This document shows, piece after piece, positions 35,681-48,266 of a stretch of DNA of 64,000 nt. Origin of the DNA: Nelumbo lutea. Taxonomy: Eukaryota; Streptophyta; Magnoliopsida; Proteales; Nelumbonaceae. The stretch lies in the NCBI GenBank assembly GCA_022828595.1, contig JAKGHH010000005.1:63607655-63671654 (forward strand), given 5' to 3'. The notes below the pieces were generated by a model. It was not told the origin of the DNA. It did not search any database and was given only the letters and a program-made list of their open reading frames with translations. Positions within the stretch are counted from its first letter, which is position 1. Each line of letters begins with the position of its first letter. A program made the translations under genes and the position numbers.

Positions 35681-36199
35681 CCGCCAGGCCTGTTTGGTCG
35701 GTCTGTTCTAAGTTGGGTTTGAATATTATTTTAGGTTCACATCATTTCTGTTCTAAGTTGGGTTTGAATATTATTTTAGGTTCACATCATTTGAGTTTGG
35801 CTGATTTGATAATATATATTGTATAATAAAAATATATTTTATTTAATAAAAAATTCTATATTTAATATTTTTTTTGTTTCTCTTCTCTTTTTTTTAAGCA
35901 ATAGTAAATTGTTTTATTATCTTTGAGTTTTGAAGGTTTTTAATATAAATAAAATACATTTTTATTGAATAAAAAAAATCTATTTCAAATTTATGGTTGA
36001 ATTCAATTCAAACCTGGGCTTCGGGCTTTATTTGAGGGCCGACCTTAGGCTTAGGAATCAAACCCTTGGACTTGGGCGTGAATGTATTCTATTGATACAT
36101 AAGACAAAGCTCATTCCGAATTTGGCCTGGCTCGACCCATGAGTAGGTATCCTATATACAAATTTGTGTGTGTATGTATGTTTTGAAGCAAAGGATTCA

Positions 36200-36475
36200 A
36201 CATTTTTTTTCAACGTTTCCAAAGGTAGGCCGAAAAACTAGAAACTAGTTTCCTGATTGATTCTGTTGTATCCCAAAACTGCTATTTGATAAAAAACCAT
36301 TGATTTGATTAACGAACCGCTAACTCAGGTGACCAAAAACTGTTGTATCCCAGAACAGTTTTTGATTGTTTTTGTTTCTTTTTTAATTTTTTATTTTCTC
36401 TTTTTGTCAGAGTGGACCGCTCATTCGGACAGGACAATCGAACTTTTCGATTTAGTTTTGAAAACTTTGGTTTTA
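36200..36475 (+). mobile_element. Degenerate hAT-like MITE, copy 4
   Basis: The interior resembles copies 1-3 (AAACCATTGATTTGATTAACGAACCG; GTCAGAGTGGACCGCTCATTC). A short internal duplication of CAAAACTGYTGTATCCC-type text is present. The termini are not clear. Confidence 0.5.
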
Positions 36476-37664
36476 AATTTCATGAAGAAAATTGAGTAAC
36501 TCTACTCTTACTATTTATATATTATCTTAAACTAGCTCCGACATCCTCATTAAATATTGGCAGAAAGAAGTAAAATGTCAAATATATCCTCTATTATTTC
36601 TCAAATTTTCAAATAAAATGTTTCAAAATAAAACATTTACATATTAGTTGTTACAAACCCCAACAGCCATTGCATAAGAGCAGGTCTCTCTGCTTCTCTT
36701 TTCTTGTTCCTGAAGCTCAAAACCAACTTTGGACTCCAAGCTTTTCTCCAGCACCGGACAACCGACTCCCACGGACAGACGAGTGCCAAATAGATGCTGT
36801 TTCCAGCTTATCCCAATTCTCAAGTAGTCCAATCTATCCCAAATTCAATTCCTGAGCAGGCATTCACATAATCTTTAGACCTCGAAAATTAGATTGAAAA
36901 GCATATTCTCTCCCTCTCAAATTTATTTATTTTTTGTTTAAATTAATTAAGAATCTAAAAGCTAGAGAGAAGAGACATATTTTTTGACCAATTTACAACT
37001 CTCAGTTCTTTGGACGTTTTCCACAACGCCCTAACCAGAAACCTCCCCCAAACCATCTTTCAATAATCTCAATAGTTTTCTAAAACTACCTTCCAATTTT
37101 GTGGATATGGCTATAAAAACCATCTCGTTGTTTGGGCCTCTTGCAATTTTTGTTTCAAGTGCCACCCCAATTAGAGGTGATTGAGCTAAGTGGTAACATG
37201 TTCAACAGATTGCTTTAAGGGTTGGTTTTTCCAACTCTCGTGTTTGCAATAAGTCGTTCGGGGTATGTTTGCCTTTGCAGAAAGCTAACTCGATTTATCG
37301 TCAACGATGGCAAACCAAGGTTTGGTAATTTTTGGCCCTAGATTTAATATTTGGTTTTGTCTTTTCTTATTGCTGGACGGTGTAATAGCCGGAATTGGTT
37401 GTCGGGCTATCAAGTTCTCAGGTTACGTGAAAGCTTAAGCACTCCCAAACGGTTTATAAACTTATAACTTGTAAATAGAGAGTGGCAAATGGCGATTACA
37501 ATAGCCAACCGGAAAGAGTAGCCATGCCATGTGCCATTCAATTGTCTGTAACGATGGTGACGGACGAGTCTGCAGCCTGCAGTGCAGACATCATTTCGAC
37601 GTCTCCAGTTGCCGTAACTGCGCCGCCGCATGTTCTCAGTTATAGTGGTGGACGGACAGTAGAG
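36476..37664. other. Intergenic; upstream region of gene D
   Basis: A direct repeat (GTTCTAAGTTGGGTTTGAATATTATTTTAGGTTCACATCATTT) lies just left of this region at 35706-35790. Nothing coding was recognised here; open frames on both strands are short and compositionally weak. Confidence 0.45.
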
Positions 37665-37670
37665 TATAAA
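37665..37670 (+). promoter_or_regulatory. TATA box of B3 gene D
   Basis: TATAAA in a GC-richer context (AGAGTATAAATGAAATG). A start site about 30 bp downstream would fall near 37695, beyond the ATG at 37670, which makes the ATG at 37724 the first usable start. Confidence 0.6.
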
Positions 37671-37723
37671 TGAAATGCGTAAGGAACGAGAAGCGTTTAG
37701 CTGTTTTTTCTGTGCCTGTAAAA

Positions 37724-39156
37724 ATGGCTGAAAAGCCGGTGGTGACAAATCGTCCCCGCACGCACCAAAATTGTGAAGCCAAACTGCCGAGAAGTAGAAC
37801 GACCAAAAGCCAATGCAACAGACCTTCCTTCTTCAAAATCTTGCTCGCTCCCGACTTCTCCAAATTGCTGGTAAGAATAAAAGGGTAGCAAATGTATTGA
37901 TTCCCACCCTGACCCTGTTTTCTTCTTCTTTAATTATTTTTTCAAGGAACATTGTCAATTCTTCTTTTCTTCCCTTTCATTATTATAGGGCCGTGGTTCT
38001 TGATCAGTCTTTTACTGTGGATTTATTTTGTCATTTGTTAAAACCCTGAGGAACTACTACAATTTTTCCTTTTGTAGAAGATACCACGACCTTTTATTAA
38101 GCATTTCAATGGATCTGTTCCCGAAACATTCATCCTTAGAAGTCCGACCAAGAAACGTTGGAGGGTAAGGGTGAAAAAGGTCAAGGAACAATGGTACCTC
38201 CAAAAGGGTTGGCAGAGCTTTGTGAAATTTCATTCTTTGGTGGTGGGGGATCTTTTAATTTTCAGCTACCGTGGTGGTGCCAAATTCAGTGTCAAGATAT
38301 ACGACCGAAGTGCTTGTGAAAAGGAACTACCTTTCTCTTCTTCAGCCTACACACAGAGAAATCCAGTTGATTCTTCCCACCCCCACCCAAAGAAGGGAAG
38401 GCGTGGAGAAAGGAAAGCCGGAGGCCTGCAAAAGCCAGTTGTTTCCACCAAAGTGAATCGTAAAAATTTCTTTCATCATCTATAACAATTAAGCTAGCTT
38501 ACTGTTCTTATCTCTTTTTGAAATATTTCTCATAGCTAGCATTGGTTTATATAATAATTAATATACCTGCACGCTGCACGCTGCACGTAGGCGGATGTGC
38601 TAAACCAAAGAAGAGAAGACCGATAAACGAGGCGATTGAAGCCGCCCGCTCATACAAAACAGAATCCCCGCATTTTGTAGCACTTTGTCTGAATCTCACA
38701 AAAACATCTATCGTGAGTTTCTTATCCTAATTAACTCGCTCGAAATGAAGAGATGAAGATGAAAATGATTTTTGCTGTTGGTAAATTTATGAATAATGAA
38801 TTAACTTCATTCTCATCCCGTCGCTTACTTATTGCTTTATGTTGGACGAGGAAATTAAGTCGGTCCCAAGAGCTGTAGCAAAAGAGATTGGGCTGACAAA
38901 CAAGGTGAAGGCAGTGCTTTGGGATCCTCGTGGAAGGCAATGGCATGTGAATGTGTCTCCGATGGTGGATGGCCGTCTCAATATTTCAGGCGGCTGGACT
39001 GATTTTCTGAATGCCAACGACATAGCGAAAGGTGAAGCTTGCCACTTTGAGTTTGGGTCTCTGCAAGGAACAGGGATTGTAATACGTGTCAACATATTTC
39101 GAACTACGGGGCTTGGAGAGCTGGCATGCTTTCCTGATGCTGCCAAGTGGCAATAG
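37724..39156 (+). CDS. B3 gene D: intact two-domain REM-type transcription factor
   Basis: Exons 37724-37870, 38078-38459, 38591-38712 and 38860-39156 give 315 aa (phases 0,1,0 as in the other genes). An in-frame ATG at 37670 would add 18 residues but lies at the TATA box. B3-1 is at about residues 36-127 (PSFFKILLAPDFSKLL, KIPRPFIKHFNG, GWQSFVKFHS, GDLLIFSYRG). The linker is short and basic (HPKKGRRGERKAGG). B3-2 is at about 200-300 (SPHFVALCLN, SVPRAVAKEIGL, GWTDFLNAND, GEACHFEFGS, IRVNIFRTTG). The final acceptor is AAATTAAG at 38859, matching gene E. It is the closest relative of gene E, 660 bp downstream, and probably its tandem duplicate. It appears intact. Confidence 0.88.
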
Positions 39157-39814
39157 CGTTCAACAATTGGAAAGATATGATATGATATGCTCTGAATTCT
39201 GATCATCTGATGTACAAAAAGAAAATCCAAACTAGTTTAATAATAAACATTTCTTTCTTTACTAGCTCCGACTGAATTTTCAAGTCTACCGCCCAGGCAT
39301 CTTCAACAGGAACGAGCCGGGCTTTCGGTCGGGTTCAAGTTGAGGCTGATTTTGCACTAACAATTCCATGACATTCGTAGTTGGGCCGGGTGTTGGAACT
39401 GTTGACAGAGCTTCAGTGCACGAAAAGCTTTCCTTGCACTACAACCCATTCAAAATTCAAACGGGAACGGCTGGTACTTTTCCTTTGGATTCAAATTCAA
39501 TGACCAATATTAGACCATCAGGGACCTGCTCTGCCTCTGCTGCATACAGATGCAGCCATGAACCATGGACTATTCCAGTTTTTCTAGACCGTTAAATGCC
39601 TTAAAAGACGAGAGATGCGTGTTATTAATTATTGGATTCCCATCCGACGGTCTTGATGATATATCGTACTGTTGAATTTTTTACGGTCAGCAGAACCAAC
39701 GGACCAACCATTCACATTTACCATGTACTTACGCTACGTATGATAAAGATATTTGGTTGGACGGGTATTAACGGTCAGCCAAACGTTGATTTCTGACGTC
39801 CGGATCGATCAAGG
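39157..39814. other. Spacer between genes D and E
   Basis: It should hold the gene D 3' end and gene E promoter. AATAATAAACATTTC follows gene D at about 39237. No clear TATA box for gene E was found. No other gene was seen. Confidence 0.5.
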
Positions 39815-41454
39815 ATGAAACATGTCTGCACTCAAAAGTGGGAAAGGCCAAGCGTCCAAGACTCGAAGTCGATATTTAGGCCAAAAGAAATTCGATGGGT
39901 CAAGGTAGCTAGACCGTATACCGTAGAGATGGGTAGAATGATTCCGTATCGACGCAGCAGTCCCTCCTTCTTCAAAGTCTTGGTCGCCCCCGACTTCTCC
40001 AAACTGCTTGTAAGATCCAAGAACCCAGAAAGAGATTCTTGGAAGTCGATCAACTTGATCAATTCGTGTTATTGATATTTTCTTATCCTTTTTGTTTTAC
40101 AATTAGTTATTACTTGTATTCCAATATGAATTGAATTCACTAATGCTAATCTCTGCAATTTTAATTGCAGGGGATACCACCACTTTTTATCAAGCATTTC
40201 AATGGATCGGTGCCTAAAAGACTCACCCTCGGAAGTCCAACCGGGAAAAGTTGGCCTGTTAAAGTGAAAAAGATTGACGAAAAATTCTATTTCCATACGG
40301 GTTGGCGGAGATTTGTAGAACATCATTCTTTGGTGTGGGGATATTTTCTAGTTTTCAGTTATAACGACAAGTCCAAATTCAGCGTCAAGATATACGACAG
40401 AAGTTCTTGTGAAAGGGATCTGCCTTCAGCTCCGAGTAACGTTCATTCCCAGCCAAGGAAACAAAAGAGAGGTAAAGAAATGGCCAGAGTCACCACGGAA
40501 GCCGTTGTTCAGAATCACAGTATGAGTGCTTCCCACTCAAACAAAGAAAAGCCAGGCACATCAATGGCCAGAGCCCGCACTAAAGTAATTGCTCAGATTT
40601 ATGAGAGTGCGAGTGATTCTCACCCAAGGAAAGAAAAAAAAGGCGATGTTATAGCCAGGTCCACCAAGAAAGGTATTGATCGTGCTCTGAGAAAGAGTTA
40701 TTCTCACCCAAAGATGGACAAGTGTGGCAAAGCAATGGCCAAATCCACCATGAAAGCAGTTGTTTCTAGCAAGGGAAACGGTAACTTTACTTCCAGTCTT
40801 CCCAACTGTGCGTTAATTTCGCAAAACCTGATAAATATCAATATAACTTACTTGCAGGTGGCTCTGGAAAACCAAGGAAGAAATCAAATTACGGGATTGA
40901 AAGGCAACCAAGAAGTGAGGCAATTGAAGCTGCGTCTTCGTATAAAACAGAATTTCCACATTTCGCAGCACTTTGTGGAAAGTCCAGAAGAAGTCATATG
41001 GTGAGTTCTGTTCCTTATATTTTATTCAAAAAAAAAAAAACGAAAATACTGAAAATGTAGTTACGTTAATTTTGTTTTCTTCACATCTCATCTGATCTGA
41101 TCGCCCTTTTGCTTAATTTGTGTTGGATGATGAAATAATTAAGGTTGTTCCAAAGGCTGTAGCAAGAAAAGTTGGGATCACAGGCAAGGGAAAAGCAGTG
41201 CTGTTGGATCCTAAAGGGAGGTCATGGCGTGTGAGTTTCGCTCCAAGAACGGATGGTAGTATAGATATTATAAGCGGGTGGGCAGCTTTTGGAAAGCCAA
41301 TAATATAGTAGAAGGTGAAGCATGCCACTTTGAGTTCATCCAAGGAACAGTTACAGGGAAAGTGATCATATGCGTCAATATATTCCGAGCTGCGGAATTC
41401 GGAGAACTCGCTCGCTTCTCTAATATTATACCTATGGCCTTCTCCGGCTTGTGA
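39815..41454 (+). pseudogene. B3 gene E: tandem copy of gene D with a one-base frameshift in B3-2
   Basis: Exons 39815-40009, 40171-40780, 40858-41000 and 41144-41454 (phases 0,1,0). B3-1 is complete (PSFFKVLVAPDFSKLL, GIPPLFIKHFNG, GWRRFVEHHS, GYFLVFSYND). The linker carries a 28-29 residue unit about 3.5 times. Exon 3 has FPHFAALCGK. In exon 4 (VVPKAVARKVGIT, LLDPKGRSWRV) the frame breaks at the T run 41287-41290, giving a stop at 41306-41308 and a 370-residue product lacking the last third of B3-2. The next frame continues with the expected domain end (GEACHFEF, NIFRAAEFGEL) to a TGA at 41452-41454. That good continuation means the change is recent, or is a sequencing or allelic difference. 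The start could also be the later ATG at 39929. Confidence 0.8.
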
Positions 41455-42309
41455 AGATGTTAGCTTGTAACACAGAGGCCAGCGTATCTGAAACAGATGC
41501 TGCACAAATCACTTCTTCTCTTCTCTGTAATACTGAAAATGAAAAACAAATGGACCAGATTATATGATCGACTGAGGAATGCATTTTATGCTTTTGAATC
41601 GTAAATGGGATTATCCTGTAGTCTTTAATCTCTACTAATATCGTACGAAGTCTCTCTCTCATCCTTCCTCTTCTTTTTAATACCACAGTTAATTTGACAG
41701 TGACCATGCATGTATGCTACTTTATCTTTTCTTCCTTGGCTCGTTATATGGACGGTGGTGATCTATACGAGGTATTACACTCAACCAGAAGCGATGGGCC
41801 CGATCTCCTTGGTCCTTAATTTTGTTTTGGGTAAAATGCTGAAAACCTCCTTTGAAATTTCTCACAATAATAACAATCTTTCCTTTAGTTTCATTTTAAC
41901 CTCCGTTCCCTCGGTAACCTAGATGAAAAAGATGTATAGGTACGAAGTTACCCCTATCTATCGTTAGGACATCGTTTAAAATATTTTAAAATATCAAAAA
42001 CTGCCCTCGTTTGAATAACAACACTTTTTCACCATTCTGTTTTAGGGCAAGAGAAAAGAGCGTAAACCTAACACCATTAGACAGTGTTGGCGATGAAGGC
42101 TTGCTTGGCTGGGATTGGGGAAATGCAAAGAAACTGAAAAAAAACTAAGGAGCTTGACAATAAATAAGGGAACCCGGAGGGCATTTGGGCTTTGGCGATT
42201 GAAACTTAATTTTAAGCCCCCGTTGTAGCAAGAGTAGACACAAAGGATTGTATTTGGCATTGTTCGTGAGGGGAAAATCTATGATGCGGAAAAGATATGG
42301 TATGGGAAG
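41455..42309. other. Intergenic; 3' flank of gene E and 5' flank of the gypsy element
   Basis: It contains AGGTTAAAATGAAAC / CCTCCTTTGAAA-type text at 41830-41920, similar to sequences near 24190-24290 and 53170-53260 (a GGGGAGGTTT..TTTACCCTA-type dispersed repeat). No gene was recognised. Confidence 0.4.
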
Positions 42310-43062
42310 TGATGAAGAAAGATTTGGCCCGACTTCACAGTTATGCAACACGTGGTAAAGGTAACAGCTCGACACAAAAGCACGTCTAAGGGGCGAGCAT
42401 CAATGGGAGAAACTATCAGTCCGAACTCCCTACTAGGAGTCTGAACTCTCCCTTCGGCCTCAAGCCAGACAGTAACTCGAACTGGCCTGCATGAAGTAGT
42501 TCGGGACACACCTCGCCGAACTGGCCTGCCCTATAGCAATACAGGACATACCTCCAAACACAAGACTTCGCCTCGCTCACCACTCCACCACATCGCCCTC
42601 AGGACGCCAAAACCGAACGAACCAAGCCATGCCTAACACCGATGAAGTCCGTACCCAAGGGTGGCGCACCTGACTGACTTGGGATTTGACGCTTGACGGC
42701 CGCGCTCCAAACGACCACCTACCACCGCCTCCTGACACTGCCATCTCTAGTTACAGAGATGGCTCCGACAAAGAGCAGTGGCGGTTCTGTCCCAGCAGAA
42801 AGGACGATACCCGACCTGACAGGGGCTTTGGAGTGAGTGCGCGAAGTGGTTATAAAAGACCCCCTACCCCCAACAACAAGGTATGTGAACTTTGCACCAT
42901 ATGGTCTTTGCTTTGCCTTCGAGTGAGTACTAACTTGAGCTTCGGAGTTATCTCACCGGATTCCCCCCGGAGTTCCATCATCTTCTCCATTTCAGGCTCC
43001 CCGTCGCTCCAGTCAGAGGCAAAATTGTTGACAGCTAAGACTGGCCGAATTGCGCTCCATCA
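42310..43062 (+). repeat. 5' LTR of element 1
   Basis: TGATGAAGAAAG to GCTCCATCA. A TATAAAAG box lies at 42851-42858. It contains one clear copy of the 40-bp GTAGTTCGGGACACACCTCG-type unit, compared with two in the 3' LTR. Confidence 0.88.
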
Positions 43063-43064
43063 AT

Positions 43065-43080
43065 TGGCGTTGTCTGTGGG
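43065..43080 (+). other. Primer binding site of element 1
   Basis: TGGCGTTGTCTGTGGG lies two bases after the LTR end. In element 2 the same site reads TGGCGCCGTCTGTGGG (from 54732). This is a known type of site in Tat-like elements; the tRNA was not assigned. Confidence 0.7.
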
Positions 43081-43143
43081 AAACTTCTAAAACCTCCCTC
43101 TAAACCTCTCTTACCTACCCTTCTTTCAAAAACTCCAACACCC

Positions 43144-44837
43144 ATGGCCTCCTCTAATAGTGCTAGACGTGGAACAGAAATGACCACCACCGGAGAGCAA
43201 CTCTACGTTTCCGCAGTGTGCATTGGGCAGTTCACCATCCCTCTTTCAGTGGATGGGATCCCCAGTTTGAATGTGCCACAAGCAGTGGCGCCCCTGAACC
43301 CTCATTTGTTGAACATCCCTCTTCCACTCCCTATTGAAACGAACTTCGCTGAACCAACTGCTGTCCCACTGGCAATCTGCCAGAACCAGCTGGATGATCT
43401 AATGCAATGCATGTGGGCAATGCAAGCCCAAATGCAACAATTCCAGTAGCACCAACTCCAGCAACACCAGGTGCTGCACCACCTCTCCCGGCACCATTAC
43501 CAGCAGTAGTTCCTTCAGCTACACCTAAACCAGTCACTGCTCCCCTCCCGACACCCTGTTTCGAAGCCGGTTAAGGCCTCCCCTCAAGGTGGACGACCTC
43601 ACCGAGGAAAAGCTTCCCAACCCCAGAACCCCCTAATAGCCAGGCCTCATCCGCAGGCCGAAAGCAAAGAAAAATCACCCCCGCCTCGCAGCTCGCAGGT
43701 GGGTCAGGAACCTCGCCCACATAGTCACCTCGGCGCACCAAGCCCGAGTTCCCACTCACGGAGAATCGGTTCAGCGCCCTAGCAGCAGGCCAGCATTCCG
43801 GACCCATCAAGCTCGGCAACACGGAGGCCAGCAGCGCCAGCACCAGGCCCGCTCAAAGAAGGCGTTGGCGAAGTTGCCGAACTGCTACCTGTGTCCTACC
43901 CGAGCTCAGAGGCAAGGAAGAGACAAGCTCGGACGAGGTAAAAACCGTCCCAATTCTCTTAGTTCTTTCCCCCCTTTCATTAGAACTTCTGGCAGTCCCC
44001 TTGCCCAAAGACTTCAAACTTCCATCTCTGGACAAGTATGATGGGTCCTTTGACCCTAATGATCACGTTGACGCATTCCAGTCACAAATGCACCTCGCTA
44101 GGGCCAGCAAGTCATGCATGTGCGTGGCCTTCACCACCACCTTTAGGGGGGTGGTCCGCACCTGGTACCGGAACCTAGCTTTCGGGTCAATAAGAAGTTG
44201 GGCCCAATTCGTGCAGATCTTCACCGCACACTTTGTTACCAGCAAGCGGTGCCCTAGAACTGTGGAAAGTATCTTCGGGGTAATCCAAAGAGAAGGAGAA
44301 CCCATCCGGAGCTACGTCAAGCGGTTCAATGAATCATGCTTGCAGATCCCACGGTTAGACCCCACGGTACAGCTCGCAGCGGCCAAAAGAAGGGTAACGC
44401 ACAAAGATTTCAAATGACACATGGTGGCCAGTCAGCTAGCAACCATGGCCGACTTCCTCAAGCTTGCAGACAAGTTCATGATAACAGAGGAAGAGATCAA
44501 CCAAAGAACTGATGGCAGGGTTGAAAAAAGAAAAAGAGAAGGCGCACCCTCCAACCTAGGCGATAGAAGAAGCCACACCCGAGAGGCGAAGCCAAGCCAG
44601 CCGTCCCGAGCTCCCTTAGCAGTTCGGACGGATTACACACCATTGAACACAAGGTGGACCGAGATCTTGATGACTATCAAGGACGCCCCCTACATAAAGT
44701 GGCCACCTCGCCTAAAAAGCAACCCAAACGAAAGGAACAAAAATCTATATTGTAGTTTTCATAAAGATCACGGTCATAGTACCGAATAATGTAATAATCT
44801 CCGTGATGAGATAGAGGGACTCATCCGCCGCGGATAC
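43144..44837 (+). pseudogene. Degenerate gag of element 1
   Basis: It starts MASSNSARRG (43144), with a TAG at 43447-43449. After frame changes, the gag core (FKLPSLDKYDGSFDPNDHVDAF, TWYRNLAFGSI, FVTSKRCPR) runs from 44001 to a TGA at 44415-44417. A further piece, ADFLKLADKFMITEEEIN, leads to the knuckle-like YCSFHKDHGHSTE, where TAA replaces the Gln codon seen in element 2. It builds the particle shell in an active element; here it is broken. Confidence 0.8.
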
Positions 44838-47800
44838 TTGAGAAATTTTGTACATAATGACAATAATAATAAAGCAGGTTGGCAAGGGGAACACGGAATG
44901 GATGCCCCCGAATCGAGCAGCAGATCGGCTGAAGCCTTGCAGCGACCTCCTTCGGAAGAGAGGCCAGTTCAGGGAACCATCCACGTAATAGTGTGCGGTT
45001 TGGTGGTAGCAGGTTGCACTTCGGTAGCATCACGGATGTCAGTTCACGAGGCGGCTCGAGAAGAGCAGAACCCTCCAAAGAGGCCGAAGACAAAAGTACC
45101 GATCTTTTTCACAAAAGACGATGCGCGAGGTGTTCACTATCCCCATGACGACGCGCTCGTCATTAAACTAAGGATCAACGACTTCGAAGTCCGGCGCGTA
45201 CTTGTGGAATCAGGCAGTTCGGCAGACATCCTCTTCAAATCGGCGTTCGACCAATTACAGTTGCAGAAAAGCGAGTTGAAACCCACGCACACTCCTCTAG
45301 TGGGCTTCAGCGGAGAGGAAGTCAGGCCCCTAGGGAAGATAACTGTACCTGTGGAAGTCGGCACATGGCCGTGCGCGATAAGACTCGACCACGATTTCCT
45401 GGTGGTCGCGACCCCCTCCCCATACAACGCCATAATAGGGCGACCAATTACGCACATTCTGCGTGCAGTGGTTTCCACCTATTATCTGGCGATGAAGTTC
45501 CCCACGGACTTCGGTGTGGGGGTAGCGGGGGGCGACCAAATCGAGTCTCGCAAATGCTATGTTGCCGCCCTAAAGGGAAAAACCAAGGCAGCTGATGACC
45601 TCGAACTAGAGCGGTCTACGGAACGAGCTTCGCCCATTGAGGAAACAATCGCAGTCCCGACCTCGGCTACAAATCTGGCACGAACGCTACAGATCGGTGC
45701 TTCCATTAAGGAGCCTCTACGAATCGAACTTGTGAGTTTCTTACTTCAAAATTTAGATATTTTTGCATGGTCCGCAGCAGATATGCCCGGCATTGACCCT
45801 GGCCTTATAACTCACAAACTTAACACTGACCCTGTAGTCAGACCCATTAGACAGAAGAAACGCAACTTAGCCCAGGAGCGTTGGAGGGCGGTTGACGAAG
45901 AAGTCGAAAAGCTCATCGCAGCGGGCTTCATAAGGGAAGTTCATTACCCGAGCTGGGTAGCCAACCCAATGCTGGTGAAAAAAGCTAACGGCAAGTGGCG
46001 CATGTGCGTCGACTACACCGACCTGAACCGAGTTTGCCCAAAAGACTGCTTGCTCAGGCTACAACCAAATCAAGATGGACCAGTCCGACGAAGAAAAAAC
46101 CAGCTTCATAACCGAGTTCGGCCTGTACTGTTACAAGGTCATGCCCTTCGGACTAAAGAATGATAGGGCGACCTTCCAAAGACTTGTAAATAAGCTTTTT
46201 CGGCTCTTAATTGGCATGAAAGTAGAATGTTATGTAGACGACATGGTCGTCAAAACACAGTTCACGCAGGAATTAATAATGGACTTGGATTATGTCTTCC
46301 AAATTCTGCGTCAATATAGAATGAGACTAAATCCAAACAAGTGTGTCTTCGGTGTCACATCGGGTAAATTTGTAGGGTACATTGTCAACCGGCACAGTAT
46401 TGAGGCCAACTCGGACAAAATAAAGGCCATCCTTGATATGAGACCACCCCGGAAAGTAAAAGAAGTTCAGAGGCTAAACGACCGCATAGCCGCTCTGAGC
46501 CGCTCCATGTCCAAATCGGCAGACTGCTGCCTGCCTTTCTTTAAGGCAATCAAAGGCAAAGGGTTCGAATGGACCCAAGATTTCCAGCTCGCGTTCAACG
46601 AGCTAAAAACCTACCTCGCCACTGTGCCAACCTTAGCTAGACCCGAGGAGGGCGAGGTCTTAGAATTGTACCTCTCGGCAAGTGACGAGGTGGTCAATTC
46701 GGTACTAATAAAGGAAGTAGATCGGGTCCAGCGGCTCGTCTATTATGTTAGTAAAATTCTGTAGGGAGTAGAGACGAGATACCCGCAGATAGAAAAAATA
46801 GCGTACGCACTGTGATCCCAGCTCGTGGTCAACCAGGTTACGGGCGAGTACGAAGCACGGGAGCTCTCCATGATCGCATATTTAGCGAAAGTAAAAGAGG
46901 CCCTGCTCAACTTCCAGTCACACTTCATCAGGAAAATGCCGAGGTCAGAGAACACTGAGGCCGACACTCTGTCCCGGTTAGCCAGCACAAGTCACAACAA
47001 CAAGAGAACCGTGCACATAGAGGACTTACCTTGGCCTAGTATTCTCGGTGGGGCAGAGGAGGTCGCTCCCGTCCTCGAAGCAGAGCCGAGCTGGATCAAC
47101 CCACTCGTGAGCTTCTTGCTAGATGGAACCCTCCCTACTGACCACAATGCGGCCAAGAGGGTGCAGTGCCATGCAGCCAAATACGTCATAATTGACGAAC
47201 GGTTGTACCGACGGTCCTACACGCTCCCCTACTTGCGTTGCCTGCGACCTGCCGAAGCCGAGCTTGTACTCCGCGACACTCATGAAGGTCTGTGCGGTGG
47301 ACACCTGGGGGGCAGAGCACTCGCCCAAAAAGCACTTCCACAAGGATACTACTAGCCAACGATGAAGGCAGAAGCCGTCGGGCTCGTCAGAAAATGCGAG
47401 AAGTGTCAGAAGCATGCCAATATCCACCATCAGCCTGCTTCCGACCTCAAATACCTCGCCAGCCCTTGGCCCTTCGCACAATGGGGCATTGACCTCCTGG
47501 GGCCATTTCTGCCAGCAACAGGTGGGAGAAAGTTCCTAGTGGTGGTAGTAGATTATTGCACAAAGTGGATAGAAGCCGAAACTCTGGCAACAGTTACATC
47601 CTGAAATATACATAACTTCTTTTGGAAGAACATAGTATGTCGCCTCAGGTTACCTCGGGTACTGATCTCCGACAACGGCAAGCAAGTTCGAGGATATCAA
47701 GTTCCAAGAATGGTGCCAGAGTATGGGAATTCGACAGAACTTCACATCGGTCGCGCACTAAAAGCACGTCTAGACCAAGCTAAAGGGTTGTGGGCGGAAG

Positions 47801-48266
47801 AGCTACCAAGTGTTTTATGGGCTCATCGAACTACAAAAAAAACCGCCACAGGAAAGACCCCCTCAACCTCACCTACGGCACTGAAACGGTAATCTCAGCG
47901 GAAATCGAAGTACCTACACTATGACTAGAAACATATGACGATCAGACGAACGGAGATGAGTTACGTACCAACCTTGACCTACTAGATGAGGTAAGAGATC
48001 TCGTGCACATCCGGATAGCGGCCTATCAGCAGCAGGTAGCTCGGTACTACAACGCCAAAGTAAAGAAGCGAAGCTTCCGAATCGGCGACTTGGTTCTCCG
48101 TAAGATTATGGTGTCCGAACCCGGTGTGGGCAAACTTGAACCAAATTGGGAAGGACCCTATAGAGTAAAGAGAGCGCTCGGGGGGGCATACGAGCTCGAA
48201 ACCTTAGAAGGCAAACAAGTACCTCGAGCGTGGAACATCGTAAACTTAAGTCGATACTACATATAA
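44838..48266 (+). pseudogene. Degenerate pol of element 1 (protease, RT, RNase H, integrase)
   Basis: Protease is at about 45150-45540 with VLVESGSSADILF; the expected catalytic Asp is Glu. RT begins at about 45850 (VEKLIAAGFIREVHYPSW, CVDYTDLNR). A deletion after KDC removes the segment up to YNQIKMD. RT continues at 46075 with ECYVDDMVVKT. RNase H stops with TAG at 46762-46764. Another deletion fuses IEKIAYAL to SQLVVNQVTGEY (about 46808-46815), removing the rest of the first and most of the second RNase H. Integrase has the zinc region (CEKCQKHANIHHQ) and GIDLLGPF, but stops at 47353-47355 and 47602-47604 and a deletion around the ISDNG motif. The C-terminal NWEGPYRVKRALGGAYELE piece ends at 48266. 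Confidence 0.85.

Noticed and set aside
36644..36855. Short frames on both strands upstream of gene D
   Set aside because: No conserved motif or splice context, and mutual overlap suggests chance.
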